Positions 1 through 6,957 of a stretch of DNA of 20,818 bases are shown here, piece after piece; the first letter of the stretch is position 1, and each line of letters begins with the position of its first letter. This stretch comes from Verrucomicrobiia bacterium (GTDB lineage: Bacteria > Verrucomicrobiota > Verrucomicrobiia > JABWAM01), in assembly GCA_013360985.1 (NCBI GenBank), contig JABWAM010000011.1, positions 1 through 20,818 of the forward strand. The letters are read 5' to 3'. Under the pieces are notes generated by a model. It had not been told where the DNA came from, did no database searches, and saw only the letters and a program-made list of their open reading frames with translations. Made by a program: the position numbers and the translations under genes.

Positions 1-1057
1 GCGTGAGAGCGACGCCCAAAGCGGTCGCGAACGCCGCCTGATGCGCGGCGAACATCTCGCGCTGCTCGGGGGGAAGCTGGAGCGCGAGGCGGGCGCTGGG
101 ACACCAAGGCTGGCAAACCTTGCCGGACTGATCGGCCAGGGCGGCGATCAGCGTCTCGGAGCGGGCCGAGGCGCCCGCCACGAGCACGCGCGAGATGGCC
201 TGCTCCGTATTCTTCTCGAAGAAGTTGATGGAGGAGCGAATCTCGTGGATCAGGTTGGCGCCTGCTTGAGCGAGGGCCTGCGCGAGATCGGTTTCCCCTT
301 GCGTCTTGGCGCGTTCGGCGCGCGCGTAGTCGGCGGAGGACCCCTGAGCCAGATATTCGGTGAGGTGTTTGCCGCCGAAGGGCACGGCGCGAGTGAGATG
401 CGGCTTGCCGTGATCGAGGATGGTAAGGGAGGTCGAGAGCAATCCCAGATCGAGCAGGGCAATGGAATCGCCGCGAAATAATTCCGGATCCGACGCCGCG
501 AGGCCGTTGATCAACGCGATCGGCGCGAGTTGAAGGGAGCGCGGACGAACGCCCGCGCGCCGAGCCGCGTGGTAGTACAGAATGGCCTCCGTGTTCGGAA
601 GCCCGACGACCAAGGCCTTGGTCTTGCCGCCCGCGGGCGCGCCTTTGCGCGAGGCGGGCGCGAAGGCGCCGGCGGCCTCTTCATCCAACGCGCCGATATC
701 GAACGTATAGTTCTCCAAATTTTGCCGCAGATGCGTGGCGCTGTTGAATTTCAGCGCGGAGCGAAGGTCGTCGAGCGGCATCCGTGGGAGATCCACATAG
801 CGAATGGTCCCGCCGAGACTGTTCACGACAAAGTGCACGTCCGCGCCGGAGGCGCGCACCGTCGAAAGCGCGGACCGGACGAGCGCGGCCAGTTCGTGCT
901 CGGTCGGCGGCGTGTGATTTTGCGGATCGTAATGGGAAGGGACTAGGCTGACGCGCGTGAGCGTCAGTGCGTTTCCCCGCCTCTGAAGACGAACCGTCTT
1001 GAGGGAGTGGTTGCCTAAATCCACTCCGACAATGGCATTGGGCGTCTTGCCGAACAT
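1..1057 (-). CDS. pilM: Type IV pilus assembly protein PilM, C-terminus beyond the window
   Basis: I translated this gene by hand from the reverse strand; 352 codons are present before it leaves the window at position 1. PilM is a cytoplasmic actin-like ATPase that binds the N-terminus of PilN and links the inner-membrane platform of the type IV pilus (or a related type II secretion machine). The start MFGKTPNAIVGVDLGNHSLK carries the typical first phosphate-binding loop (residues 9-20). LLDLGLLSTSLTIL (about 201-214) matches the second phosphate motif, and SINFFEKNTEQAISRVLVAG (about 276-295) matches the adenosine-binding part of the PilM/FtsA fold. The ATG at 1057 is chosen because the family motif follows directly; no Shine-Dalgarno sequence precedes it. 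The usual partners pilN, pilO and pilQ would lie off the left edge. A small antitoxin gene ends 19 bases upstream and may share its transcript. Confidence 0.9.
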   Translation of the reverse strand, partial: MFGKTPNAIVGVDLGNHSLKTVRLQRRGNALTLTRVSLVPSHYDPQNHTPPTEHELAALVRSALSTVRASGADVHFVVNSLGGTIRYVDLPRMPLDDLRSALKFNSATHLRQNLENYTFDIGALDEEAAGAFAPASRKGAPAGGKTKALVVGLPNTEAILYYHAARRAGVRPRSLQLAPIALINGLAASDPELFRGDSIALLDLGLLSTSLTILDHGKPHLTRAVPFGGKHLTEYLAQGSSADYARAERAKTQGETDLAQALAQAGANLIHEIRSSINFFEKNTEQAISRVLVAGASARSETLIAALADQSGKVCQPWCPSARLALQLPPEQREMFAAHQAAFATALGVALT

Positions 1058-1076
1058 GAATGAAAAGAGAGGAAGG

Positions 1077-1301
1077 TCAGCGCGGAGAAATCGCGGGGAA
1101 CGTTTGTTGCCGCCGATCGTGGACCCGATTCTCCTTCTCGCGGTGCGCCTTTTCCAACTCCGCGTAGTCTTCCACGGGCACCAAAACCGCAACCGCCTTG
1201 CCGTGGCGTTCCACCACAATATGGTCGCCCGCATACATGGTTCTCCCGACGAGCTCAGAAAGTCGGCTTTTGGCCACGGAGATGCTTACAGTGCGGGTCA
1301 T
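1077..1301 (-). CDS. Phd/YefM-family antitoxin without an adjacent toxin
   Basis: This is a 74-residue protein beginning MTRTVSISVAKSRLSELV. The pattern of an N-terminal beta strand, then AKSRLSELV, then IVVERHGKAVAVLVPVEDY (about residues 28-46) is characteristic of the Phd/YefM antitoxin family. These proteins bind DNA as dimers through the N-terminus and neutralise a toxin through a flexible C-terminal tail; the tail here is charged (ELEKAHREKENRVHDRR). The frame stays open upstream to 1397, but the family homology starts at the ATG at 1301, so that start is preferred. The usual partner (RelE, Doc or VapC type) normally follows directly downstream. Here the next gene is pilM, 19 bases away, and no toxin-like frame lies upstream. 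It therefore looks like an orphan antitoxin, possibly acting as a local transcription regulator of the pilus gene; that role is inference. Confidence 0.75.
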   Translation of the reverse strand: MTRTVSISVAKSRLSELVGRTMYAGDHIVVERHGKAVAVLVPVEDYAELEKAHREKENRVHDRRQQTFPAISPR

Positions 1302-1347
1302 AAAGCAAAGGCGATGTTCGCGTTGAAAAAGACAGAAAGAGAGCCGG

Positions 1348-1376
1348 ATCAGCGAAAGCAAAATCTCTATGGTCAA
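1348..1376 (-). promoter_or_regulatory. Possible sigma-70 promoter for the antitoxin-pilM unit
   Basis: On the minus strand TTGACC (1371-1376) is followed after 17 bases by GCTGAT (1348-1353), in a locally AT-rich stretch about 45 bases before the antitoxin ATG. The -35 box matches well and the -10 box poorly. Other pairings are possible in the same AT-rich tract. Confidence 0.2.
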
Positions 1377-1515
1377 AATGAGCGGTCGATGCAACAAAAA
1401 AATGCGAATCCGCGCTCAAAAATCTCCTTAACCCATTGGAAGCCAAAGAGTTCTAAAGATCCACACCCGCGCCTGAGCCGGAACGATTCCGTTGGCGCCA
1501 TGCTTCTCTAAACTG

Positions 1516-1652
1516 GAGGGAACCCTTCTCGCGGCGACTCCGAGTCCTTTCGGAGCAGGGCGCCGTCTGCTCGGAAACGGCGGCGAAGATCGCGCCCGTT
1601 AGGGTTCAATCCGCACGCACCCTTCCGTGAAGAGATCAGGCGGGTTTCCCTC
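1516..1652. other. Possible branched RNA fold, strand unknown
   Basis: GAGGGAACCC (1516-1525) can pair with GGGTTTCCCTC (1642-1652), leaving one bulged T. Enclosed are two 6-bp hairpins: CTCCGA/TCGGAG (1538-1555) and CGCCGT/ACGGCG (1561-1582). The layout of a closing helix with internal hairpins resembles a structured RNA, but GC-rich DNA forms such pairings by chance. No known RNA family was recognised. Confidence 0.25.
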
Positions 1653-1779
1653 GCCCCCACAGGGCAGGATAAAGGGCTCAGGCAGGGGCCACGGCATGGT
1701 TCCGACTGAGAGTGTGTCCGGAAATTAAGATGCTACGCGACGGAAGCGTCTTGTAAGGCAGGGCAGGAGCCGAGTGGGG

Positions 1780-1824
1780 GCCTCCCGCTTCTGGAATGAG
1801 GCGGGAGGCGAGGCCGAGCCTCCC
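1780..1824. repeat. Overlapping palindromes that form mutually exclusive hairpins (REP-like)
   Basis: GCCTCCCGC (1780-1788) pairs perfectly with GCGGGAGGC (1801-1809). The GGGAGGC within the second arm (1803-1809) can instead pair with GCCTCCC at 1818-1824. The second hairpin contains a symmetric TC/TC mismatch between its outer and inner stems. The same mismatch occurs in the palindromic units at the right end of the window, so this is probably a unit of a dispersed repeat family. Confidence 0.6.
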
Positions 1825-1861
1825 TGGCTTTCGAGGAATCGGCATCCCTCGAAAGGCCAGG
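1823..1861. repeat. 14-bp hairpin with one bulge
   Basis: CCTGGC plus TTTCGAGG (1823-1836) pairs with CCTCGAAA plus GCCAGG (1847-1861). G1855 is bulged, and the loop is 10 bases (1837-1846). It follows the previous palindrome with a two-base overlap, so the two look like parts of one composite element. Confidence 0.65.
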
Positions 1862-1870
1862 CGGAACTTC

Positions 1871-1900
1871 CCGGAACGCCTTGGGAACAAGGCGTTCCGG
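1871..1900. repeat. Perfect 12-bp hairpin, possibly terminator-like
   Basis: CCGGAACGCCTT (1871-1882) and AAGGCGTTCCGG (1889-1900) form a perfect stem around a six-base loop. On the plus strand TCTTT follows, which is too short for a confident intrinsic terminator. It lies 61 bases before the ATG of the next plus-strand gene. Confidence 0.6.
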
Positions 1901-1922
1901 TCTTTGGATCGGAGATTTCACC

Positions 1923-1951
1923 TTGGCCGCGTGAAAGATCCAGGCTAGTTT
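1923..1951 (+). promoter_or_regulatory. Weak candidate promoter for the Gfo/Idh gene
   Basis: TTGGCC (1923-1928) and TAGTTT (1946-1951) are separated by 17 bases. The ATG at 1962 is only 10 bases downstream, so a transcript from here would have almost no leader. The match is weak. Confidence 0.2.
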
Positions 1952-1961
1952 TCCGCCTCTT

Positions 1962-3032
1962 ATGGCGAAAGAACTCGGATTCGGAATTCTCGGCGCGGGG
2001 ATGATCGCCCCGTTTCACGCAAAATCCATTCAAGCTTCGCGAGGCGGCCGATTGGTCGCCTTTTGCGACACGACGAAAGAACGCGTTGAGAAAATGGCCG
2101 GCGAATATGGGGTTCGGGCGTACCTTTCTCTCGATGAGATGCTGAAGGATCCCGAAATCCATGTCGTCAACATCTGTCTTCCCAATCATCTTCATCATGC
2201 CGCAGTGATTCGCTGCGCGGCTGCGGGGCGCCACGCGCTCACGGAGAAACCGCCGGCGATGACCCTCCGTGAAACCGACGACATGATCGCCGCCTGCGCG
2301 AAGGCGAAGGTGAAATTCGGCTGCACGGTCCAATGCCGGGTCCGCGCCGCCATCCGCGCGGTGCGCGAAGCCGTGCTCGAAGGGCGTTTCGGCAAGCTCC
2401 TCCACGCCGACGCCTACATGAAATGGCATCGCACCACCGAGTATTACCACAGCGAGGCGTGGCGCAGCACCCGCAAATCGGGTGCGGGCGTCACCGTGCA
2501 GCATGCCTTTCATTACATCGATTTACTCCAGCACCTGATGGGGCCCGCCCGCCGCGTCCAGGCGCGGATGAGCAATCTCGCGCATCCGAGCGTCCGCCTC
2601 GAGGACACGCTCCTCGCGTTCGTGGACTTTCAGAACGGCGCCCAGGGCGTGGTGCAAGCCTCGACGGCCCTCTGGCCGGGAACGGATATTCGCATCGAAG
2701 TCAACGGCATGGACGGCACGGCGATCGTCGTCGGAGAGAAGATGACGACCTGGAAGTTCCGCGACGAGCGCCCCGAGGACGAAGCGATCCGCCGTCTGGG
2801 CGATGCCTCTCAGGCGACGGCGGCCAGCGGGCCGACCGCTCTCGGCTTCGCCGACCACAGCGTGGTCATCCAGGACCTGATTGACGCGATCCACGCGGAT
2901 CGCGAAGTGATCATCCCTGTCGCTTCCGTGCGACCGACGCTCGAAATGGTCCTGGCAATGTACCAATCCGCGGCCAAAAACGCGCCCGTGGATCTGCCGG
3001 TGCAGGATGATGAGAGCATTTGGGAGATGTAG
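1962..3032 (+). CDS. Gfo/Idh/MocA-family NAD(P)-dependent oxidoreductase
   Basis: This is a 356-residue cytoplasmic dehydrogenase of the glucose-fructose oxidoreductase/inositol dehydrogenase family, which usually oxidises or reduces a hydroxyl group of a sugar or cyclitol. The N-terminal Rossmann domain opens with GFGILGAGMIAPFHA (residues 6-20), including the GxGxx dinucleotide loop. TEKPPAMT (94-101) carries the conserved EKP motif whose lysine (K96) is catalytic. The C-terminal domain includes GAGVTVQHAFHYIDLL (174-189), matching the family's G-x-H-x2-D active-site helix with H184 and D187. The length is typical. The ATG at 1962 sits directly before the Rossmann strand; no Shine-Dalgarno sequence is visible. 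The substrate cannot be told from sequence. It stands alone, with no sugar transporter or isomerase beside it, and shares little with the other family member at 14228. Confidence 0.88.
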   Translation: MAKELGFGILGAGMIAPFHAKSIQASRGGRLVAFCDTTKERVEKMAGEYGVRAYLSLDEMLKDPEIHVVNICLPNHLHHAAVIRCAAAGRHALTEKPPAMTLRETDDMIAACAKAKVKFGCTVQCRVRAAIRAVREAVLEGRFGKLLHADAYMKWHRTTEYYHSEAWRSTRKSGAGVTVQHAFHYIDLLQHLMGPARRVQARMSNLAHPSVRLEDTLLAFVDFQNGAQGVVQASTALWPGTDIRIEVNGMDGTAIVVGEKMTTWKFRDERPEDEAIRRLGDASQATAASGPTALGFADHSVVIQDLIDAIHADREVIIPVASVRPTLEMVLAMYQSAAKNAPVDLPVQDDESIWEM

Positions 3033-3093
3033 GCCGTCCCGCGAACATCGGGATGCCGCCGCGCCGCGCGCGCGCGGGATCACGGGGTAGCTC

Positions 3094-3702
3094 ATGGGCG
3101 CGTTCTCGTCCAGAGAGCGTGACGACGATCCGCCGAAATCGGCATGGCGACGGTGGGACTGGCTCCTCGCGGCATCTCTTGCAGCCGCGGGAATCGGCCT
3201 TGGGTGGTCTTTCGCTTTCCGCACGCCCTCCGACGAGGAAACCCGCCTCATGGAGCGCCTACGCAAAAGGCCAACCGAGATGACGCTGCGCGCGGCGCGC
3301 ACTTTCTTCGCAAAGCACGCTCCCATCCTGAAGTTCGAAAAAGCGCATTTTGCGGATCAGAAAGACGGGCGACGATGGTTCCTGCTCTGCCTCGATAAGA
3401 GGATGTTGCCTCTAATGCGTGAGGCCTCGCGCATCGGAACAGCCGAACAAAAGGCAGCGCGCATCGAGGATTTCCGCGCGCACCTGGAGCGCTATCGGAC
3501 GCGGATGAGCGCCGACGAGCGCGCACAATTGAACGCTGCGTTCGCGACGTCCGAAGGCCAGCGGCTCGCGAAGGACGCGATCCATTTCTTTTGCGGCGAG
3601 TTGTCGGCCTCCGACAAAACCTCGCTTGCTCCTGTCATCCAAGAAGTCGTGGCCATTCTTCACGCGGCCGGCGCCTCCGCATCTCCCGCGGAAGATCCGT
3701 AA
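3094..3702 (+). CDS. Hypothetical protein with one N-terminal membrane anchor
   Basis: I do not recognise this 202-residue protein. The first 20 residues are charged and end in WRR. They are followed by a hydrophobic segment (about residues 23-42, WLLAASLAAAGIGLGWSFAF) that looks like a membrane anchor or uncleaved signal, placing the remainder outside the cytoplasmic membrane. The outer part is mostly helical by eye and charged, with a short hydrophobic HFFCGEL segment near residues 164-170 and a low-complexity alanine-serine end. It begins 61 bases after the oxidoreductase and precedes secA by 179 bases on the same strand. It could be transcribed with the oxidoreductase, but nothing ties their functions together. 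The frame is open over its full length and uses codons like its neighbours, so it is probably real. Confidence 0.55.
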   Translation: MGAFSSRERDDDPPKSAWRRWDWLLAASLAAAGIGLGWSFAFRTPSDEETRLMERLRKRPTEMTLRAARTFFAKHAPILKFEKAHFADQKDGRRWFLLCLDKRMLPLMREASRIGTAEQKAARIEDFRAHLERYRTRMSADERAQLNAAFATSEGQRLAKDAIHFFCGELSASDKTSLAPVIQEVVAILHAAGASASPAEDP

Positions 3703-3843
3703 CGCCCAGCCGTCCTCGACGGGGCATCGCCAACGTCGAGCGCCTCAAAACCCTCATCTCCTTCCATTGCGGCGGCCTCAACCGCAACTCCTTACCCATC
3801 CACTCGTGAACCCTCAGTATTCCAGGGAGAGCCGAGAATATTC

Positions 3844-3861
3844 ACTCGCGGTGCGGCGAGT
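3844..3861. other. Short hairpin 20 bases before secA
   Basis: ACTCGC (3844-3849) and GCGAGT (3856-3861) form a 6-bp stem with a six-base loop. A T-rich run (TATTTTTT, 3868-3875) follows after a short gap. It may be a weak terminator for the upstream gene or a stem in the secA leader. The separation from the T-run and the short stem make either reading uncertain. Confidence 0.25.
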
Positions 3862-3881
3862 TTCGGCTATTTTTTCAGGCG

Positions 3882-6875
3882 ATGTTGAACTGGCTGCTCA
3901 AGAAGATCGTCGGAACGAAGAACCAGCGGGAGATCCGCCGGATGCTGCCCACCGTCGCGCGGATCAACGAGATTGAGAAGTCTTACCAACTGCTGACCGA
4001 CGCCCAGCTTCAGGCCAAGACCGTCGAGTTTCGCGAGCGGCTTCAAAAAGGGGAGAGCCTCGACGACCTTCTCCCCGAGGCGTTCGCGGTGGTGAAAAAT
4101 GCCTGCCGACGACTCTGTGGCTCGACAATCAGCGTGTGCGGCCGCGAGATGAAATGGGACATGGTCCCCTTCGACGTTCAGCTCGTCGGCGGGATGGTCC
4201 TCCACCGCGGACGCATTTCGGAGATGGCGACCGGCGAGGGGAAGACGCTCGTTGCCACGATGCCGCTCTATCTCAACGCGCTGGCGGGCAACGTCCATCT
4301 CGTCACCGTGAACGATTACCTCGCTCGCCGCGATTCGGAGTGGATGGGCGCCGTCTACAAGTTTCTCGGCCTAACGGTCGGGACCATTCAACACGATCAA
4401 CCCCCCGAAACGCGGCGGGCGCAATACGCCTGCGACATCACCTACGGAACGAACAGCGAGTTCGGCTTCGATTACTTGCGCGACAACGGAATGGCGACGC
4501 GCGTTGAGGATCAGGTGCAGCGCGGCCATTTTTTCGCGATCGTGGATGAAGTGGACTCGATTCTCATCGATGAGGCGCGCACTCCGCTCATCATCTCCGG
4601 CCCGTCACCAGTCGCGGGCCGCCATCAGTACATGAAGTGGAAGCCGATGGTCGCCGAGTTGGTGCGGAAGCAGAACCTCCTCTGCAACTCGCTCTGCGCG
4701 GAGGCGAAGAAGCTTCTCGACGGCGGAAGCGATCTCGGTCGCGCGGGCCGTCTGCTCTATCAGGTCAAGCTCGGTCAACCGAAACACAAGCAGCTCTTGC
4801 GGCTGATGGAAACGCCTTCCACGCGCGACCTGATCGACAAGAGCGAGCTCGATGTCCTCGCCGACACCAAGCGCGAGGAGATGCACCTCCTCAAGGAAGA
4901 ACTGTTTTTCGCGATGGATGAAAAGAGCCACGAGGTCGAGCTCTCCGAAAAAGGGCGCGCGTTCCTGCGCCCCGACGATCCGCAGGCCTTCGTGCTTCCC
5001 GATCTCGCGGTGGCCTACCACGAGATCGACGCGAACCCCGAGTTCGCCGCCGCCGAAAAGGCGCGCAAACGCCTCGAGATGCAGGAACTCTTCGAGGAAA
5101 AGAGCGAGGTCCTCCACAACATCGCCCAACTTCTCCGCGCCTATTGCCTGTTCGAAAAGGACGTCGAATACGTCGTTCAGGAGGGCAAGGTGATCATCGT
5201 GGACGAGTTCACGGGACGCCTCATGCCGGGGCGCCGCTGGAGCGACGGCCTGCATCAGGCCGTCGAGGCGAAGGAAGGCGTCGAACTCGAAAAGGAGACC
5301 CAGACTCTCGCAACGATCACCATCCAAAACTACTTTCGTCTCTACAAAAAGCTCGCAGGGATGACCGGCACCGCGGAGACGGAGGCCAACGAGTTCTTCG
5401 ACATCTACAAGCTCGGGGTGAACGTCGTGCCGACGAATCGGCCGTGCGTGCGCGCCGACTCCAACGACGTCATCTACAAGACGCGCCGCGAGAAGTTCCA
5501 GAGGATCGTCCGCGATATCCAAGAATGCCATGCGCGCGGCCAGCCCGTGCTCGTGGGGACGATCTCCGTGGAGACCTCGGAACTCCTCAGCCGCATGCTC
5601 AAGCGGATCAACGTGCCGCACGCGGTCCTCAACGCGAAGTATCACCAACAGGAAGCCGAGATCGTCGCCCGCGCCGGCCAACGCGGGGCGGTGACCATCG
5701 CGACGAACATGGCGGGCCGCGGGACCGACATCAAGCTGGGGGAAGGCGTGCCCGAACTCGGCGGTCTCCACGTCATCGGCACGGAGCGGCACGAGTCGCG
5801 CCGCATTGACCGCCAGCTCCGCGGTCGTTGCGCGCGCCAGGGCGATCCCGGCTCCTCGCATTTCTTCATCTCGCTGGAGGACGATCTGATGCGCCTCTTC
5901 GCCTCGGGCAAGCTCGGGGCATGGATGGAGAAATTCGGTTTCACCGAGGGGCAAGAACTCGAGCACCCGTGGCTCAACCGCTCCGTCGAGTCCGCGCAGA
6001 AACGCGTCGAACAGTTCAACTATCAACGCCGCAAGCATACGCTCGAATACGACGACGTGATGAACAAGCAGCGCGAGATCGTCTACGGAATGCGCAACGA
6101 AGTGCTGCGAGGAGTGGGCGTTCACGAGCGGATTCGCGAGGCGCTCGATCAGGCGATCGGATCGAAGGCCGCCTTCCACCTCCCCGACAACAAACCATCC
6201 GAGCAATGGGACCGCGACGGCCTCGTGCGCTGGGCGAACGCGACCTTCCCTGTGGGCTTCACTCTCGAAGAGGGGCAGAAGGAGTTCGTCTCCGCGGAGG
6301 CGGCGCGCGAACGGATCATCGCCCGCGTGATCGATCTCTACGAGCAGAAGCGCGTCTCCGAAGACGTCGAAGCCTTTCAGCGCTTGGAGCGGACGATCCT
6401 CCTCAGCGCGATCGACCGCCTCTGGCAGGAGCATCTCTATGGGATGGACGGGCTGCGCACGGGGATCGGGCTGCGTTCGTACGGCCAACGCGATCCGCTC
6501 ATCGAGTACAAGCAGGAAGGCTACAAGCTCTTCGAGGAGCTCATGGGAAACATCAATCTCGAGATCGCCTCGAATCTCTTCCGCAGCGCGACGAGCCTGG
6601 AGGCCTTCGAACGCTTCCTCGCCTCGCTCCCCCAGCAGTTGATCCACGCCGAGGCGCCCTCGGGGTTTTCGGAAATTCGCCAAGGACGCCCCGCCGAAGC
6701 GCGGGAGACAAAGGGCGGAGACGGCGGCGCCGCCGCCGTGGACGAAGCGATCCAGCGCGCGGCGGCGCCAGTGCGCCGAGAGGCGCCGAAGGTGGGGCGC
6801 AACGATCCTTGCCCCTGCGGCAGCGGGAGGAAATTCAAGCAATGTTGCGGGAAGAACGCGGCGGTGGCTGCGTGA
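3882..6875 (+). CDS. secA: Preprotein translocase ATPase SecA
   Basis: SecA is the ATP-driven motor that pushes unfolded preproteins through the SecYEG channel. At 997 residues it is longer than the E. coli protein (901), mainly because of extra sequence in the preprotein-binding region (about 246-430). Visible motifs in order are Walker A in EMATGEGKTLVATM (114-127), the DEVD box in VDEVDSILIDEARTPLIISG (221-240), VDEFTGRLMPGRRWSDG (440-456), GMTGTAETEANEF (493-505), NMAGRGTDIKLG (609-620) and QLRGRCARQGDPGSSHFF (645-662). The C-terminal tail has RNDPCPCGSGRKFKQCCG, the zinc-binding motif that interacts with SecB and ribosomes. The arginine finger region reads RGRCARQ where E. coli has RGRSGRQ. 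The ATG at 3882 begins the usual N-terminal helix; no clear ribosome-binding site precedes it. birA follows 82 bases downstream. Confidence 0.98.
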   Translation: MLNWLLKKIVGTKNQREIRRMLPTVARINEIEKSYQLLTDAQLQAKTVEFRERLQKGESLDDLLPEAFAVVKNACRRLCGSTISVCGREMKWDMVPFDVQLVGGMVLHRGRISEMATGEGKTLVATMPLYLNALAGNVHLVTVNDYLARRDSEWMGAVYKFLGLTVGTIQHDQPPETRRAQYACDITYGTNSEFGFDYLRDNGMATRVEDQVQRGHFFAIVDEVDSILIDEARTPLIISGPSPVAGRHQYMKWKPMVAELVRKQNLLCNSLCAEAKKLLDGGSDLGRAGRLLYQVKLGQPKHKQLLRLMETPSTRDLIDKSELDVLADTKREEMHLLKEELFFAMDEKSHEVELSEKGRAFLRPDDPQAFVLPDLAVAYHEIDANPEFAAAEKARKRLEMQELFEEKSEVLHNIAQLLRAYCLFEKDVEYVVQEGKVIIVDEFTGRLMPGRRWSDGLHQAVEAKEGVELEKETQTLATITIQNYFRLYKKLAGMTGTAETEANEFFDIYKLGVNVVPTNRPCVRADSNDVIYKTRREKFQRIVRDIQECHARGQPVLVGTISVETSELLSRMLKRINVPHAVLNAKYHQQEAEIVARAGQRGAVTIATNMAGRGTDIKLGEGVPELGGLHVIGTERHESRRIDRQLRGRCARQGDPGSSHFFISLEDDLMRLFASGKLGAWMEKFGFTEGQELEHPWLNRSVESAQKRVEQFNYQRRKHTLEYDDVMNKQREIVYGMRNEVLRGVGVHERIREALDQAIGSKAAFHLPDNKPSEQWDRDGLVRWANATFPVGFTLEEGQKEFVSAEAARERIIARVIDLYEQKRVSEDVEAFQRLERTILLSAIDRLWQEHLYGMDGLRTGIGLRSYGQRDPLIEYKQEGYKLFEELMGNINLEIASNLFRSATSLEAFERFLASLPQQLIHAEAPSGFSEIRQGRPAEARETKGGDGGAAAVDEAIQRAAAPVRREAPKVGRNDPCPCGSGRKFKQCCGKNAAVAA

Positions 6876-6957
6876 GAAAACGTCGGACGACCGACAGCGG
6901 GCGGCGAAGGCGAAGAGCGGGAGAGGCGCCCGCGCCACGATCGCGAAACTGGGGAAC

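Larger units (their letters stand above)
1302..1961. other. 660-base intergenic region between divergent units, rich in inverted repeats
   Basis: No convincing gene was found here on either strand. The open frames across 1678-2004 are translations of palindromic DNA and match no family I know. The first 150 bases are relatively AT-rich and probably hold the promoter of the antitoxin-pilM unit. The rest is GC-rich and contains a possible branched fold (1516-1652) and three strong hairpins (1780-1900), listed separately. I looked for tRNA, tmRNA, SRP RNA, RNase P RNA and common riboswitch cores and recognised none. Confidence 0.6.

Noticed and set aside
41..946. Plus-strand open frames over the left end
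   Set aside because: They are antisense shadows of pilM, whose reverse-strand translation shows clear family motifs across the same bases.
1600..1640. GGTTCAATCC resembling a tRNA T-arm
   Set aside because: The flanking bases do not form the five-pair T stem, and no acceptor or anticodon arm could be drawn.
1774..2004. Open frame across the hairpin cluster
   Set aside because: It translates palindromic DNA, matches no family, and overlaps the start of the oxidoreductase gene in another frame.
3065..3076. Alternating CG run (six repeats) after the first oxidoreductase gene
   Set aside because: It could favour Z-DNA, but such short runs are expected in GC-rich DNA and nothing else supports a function.
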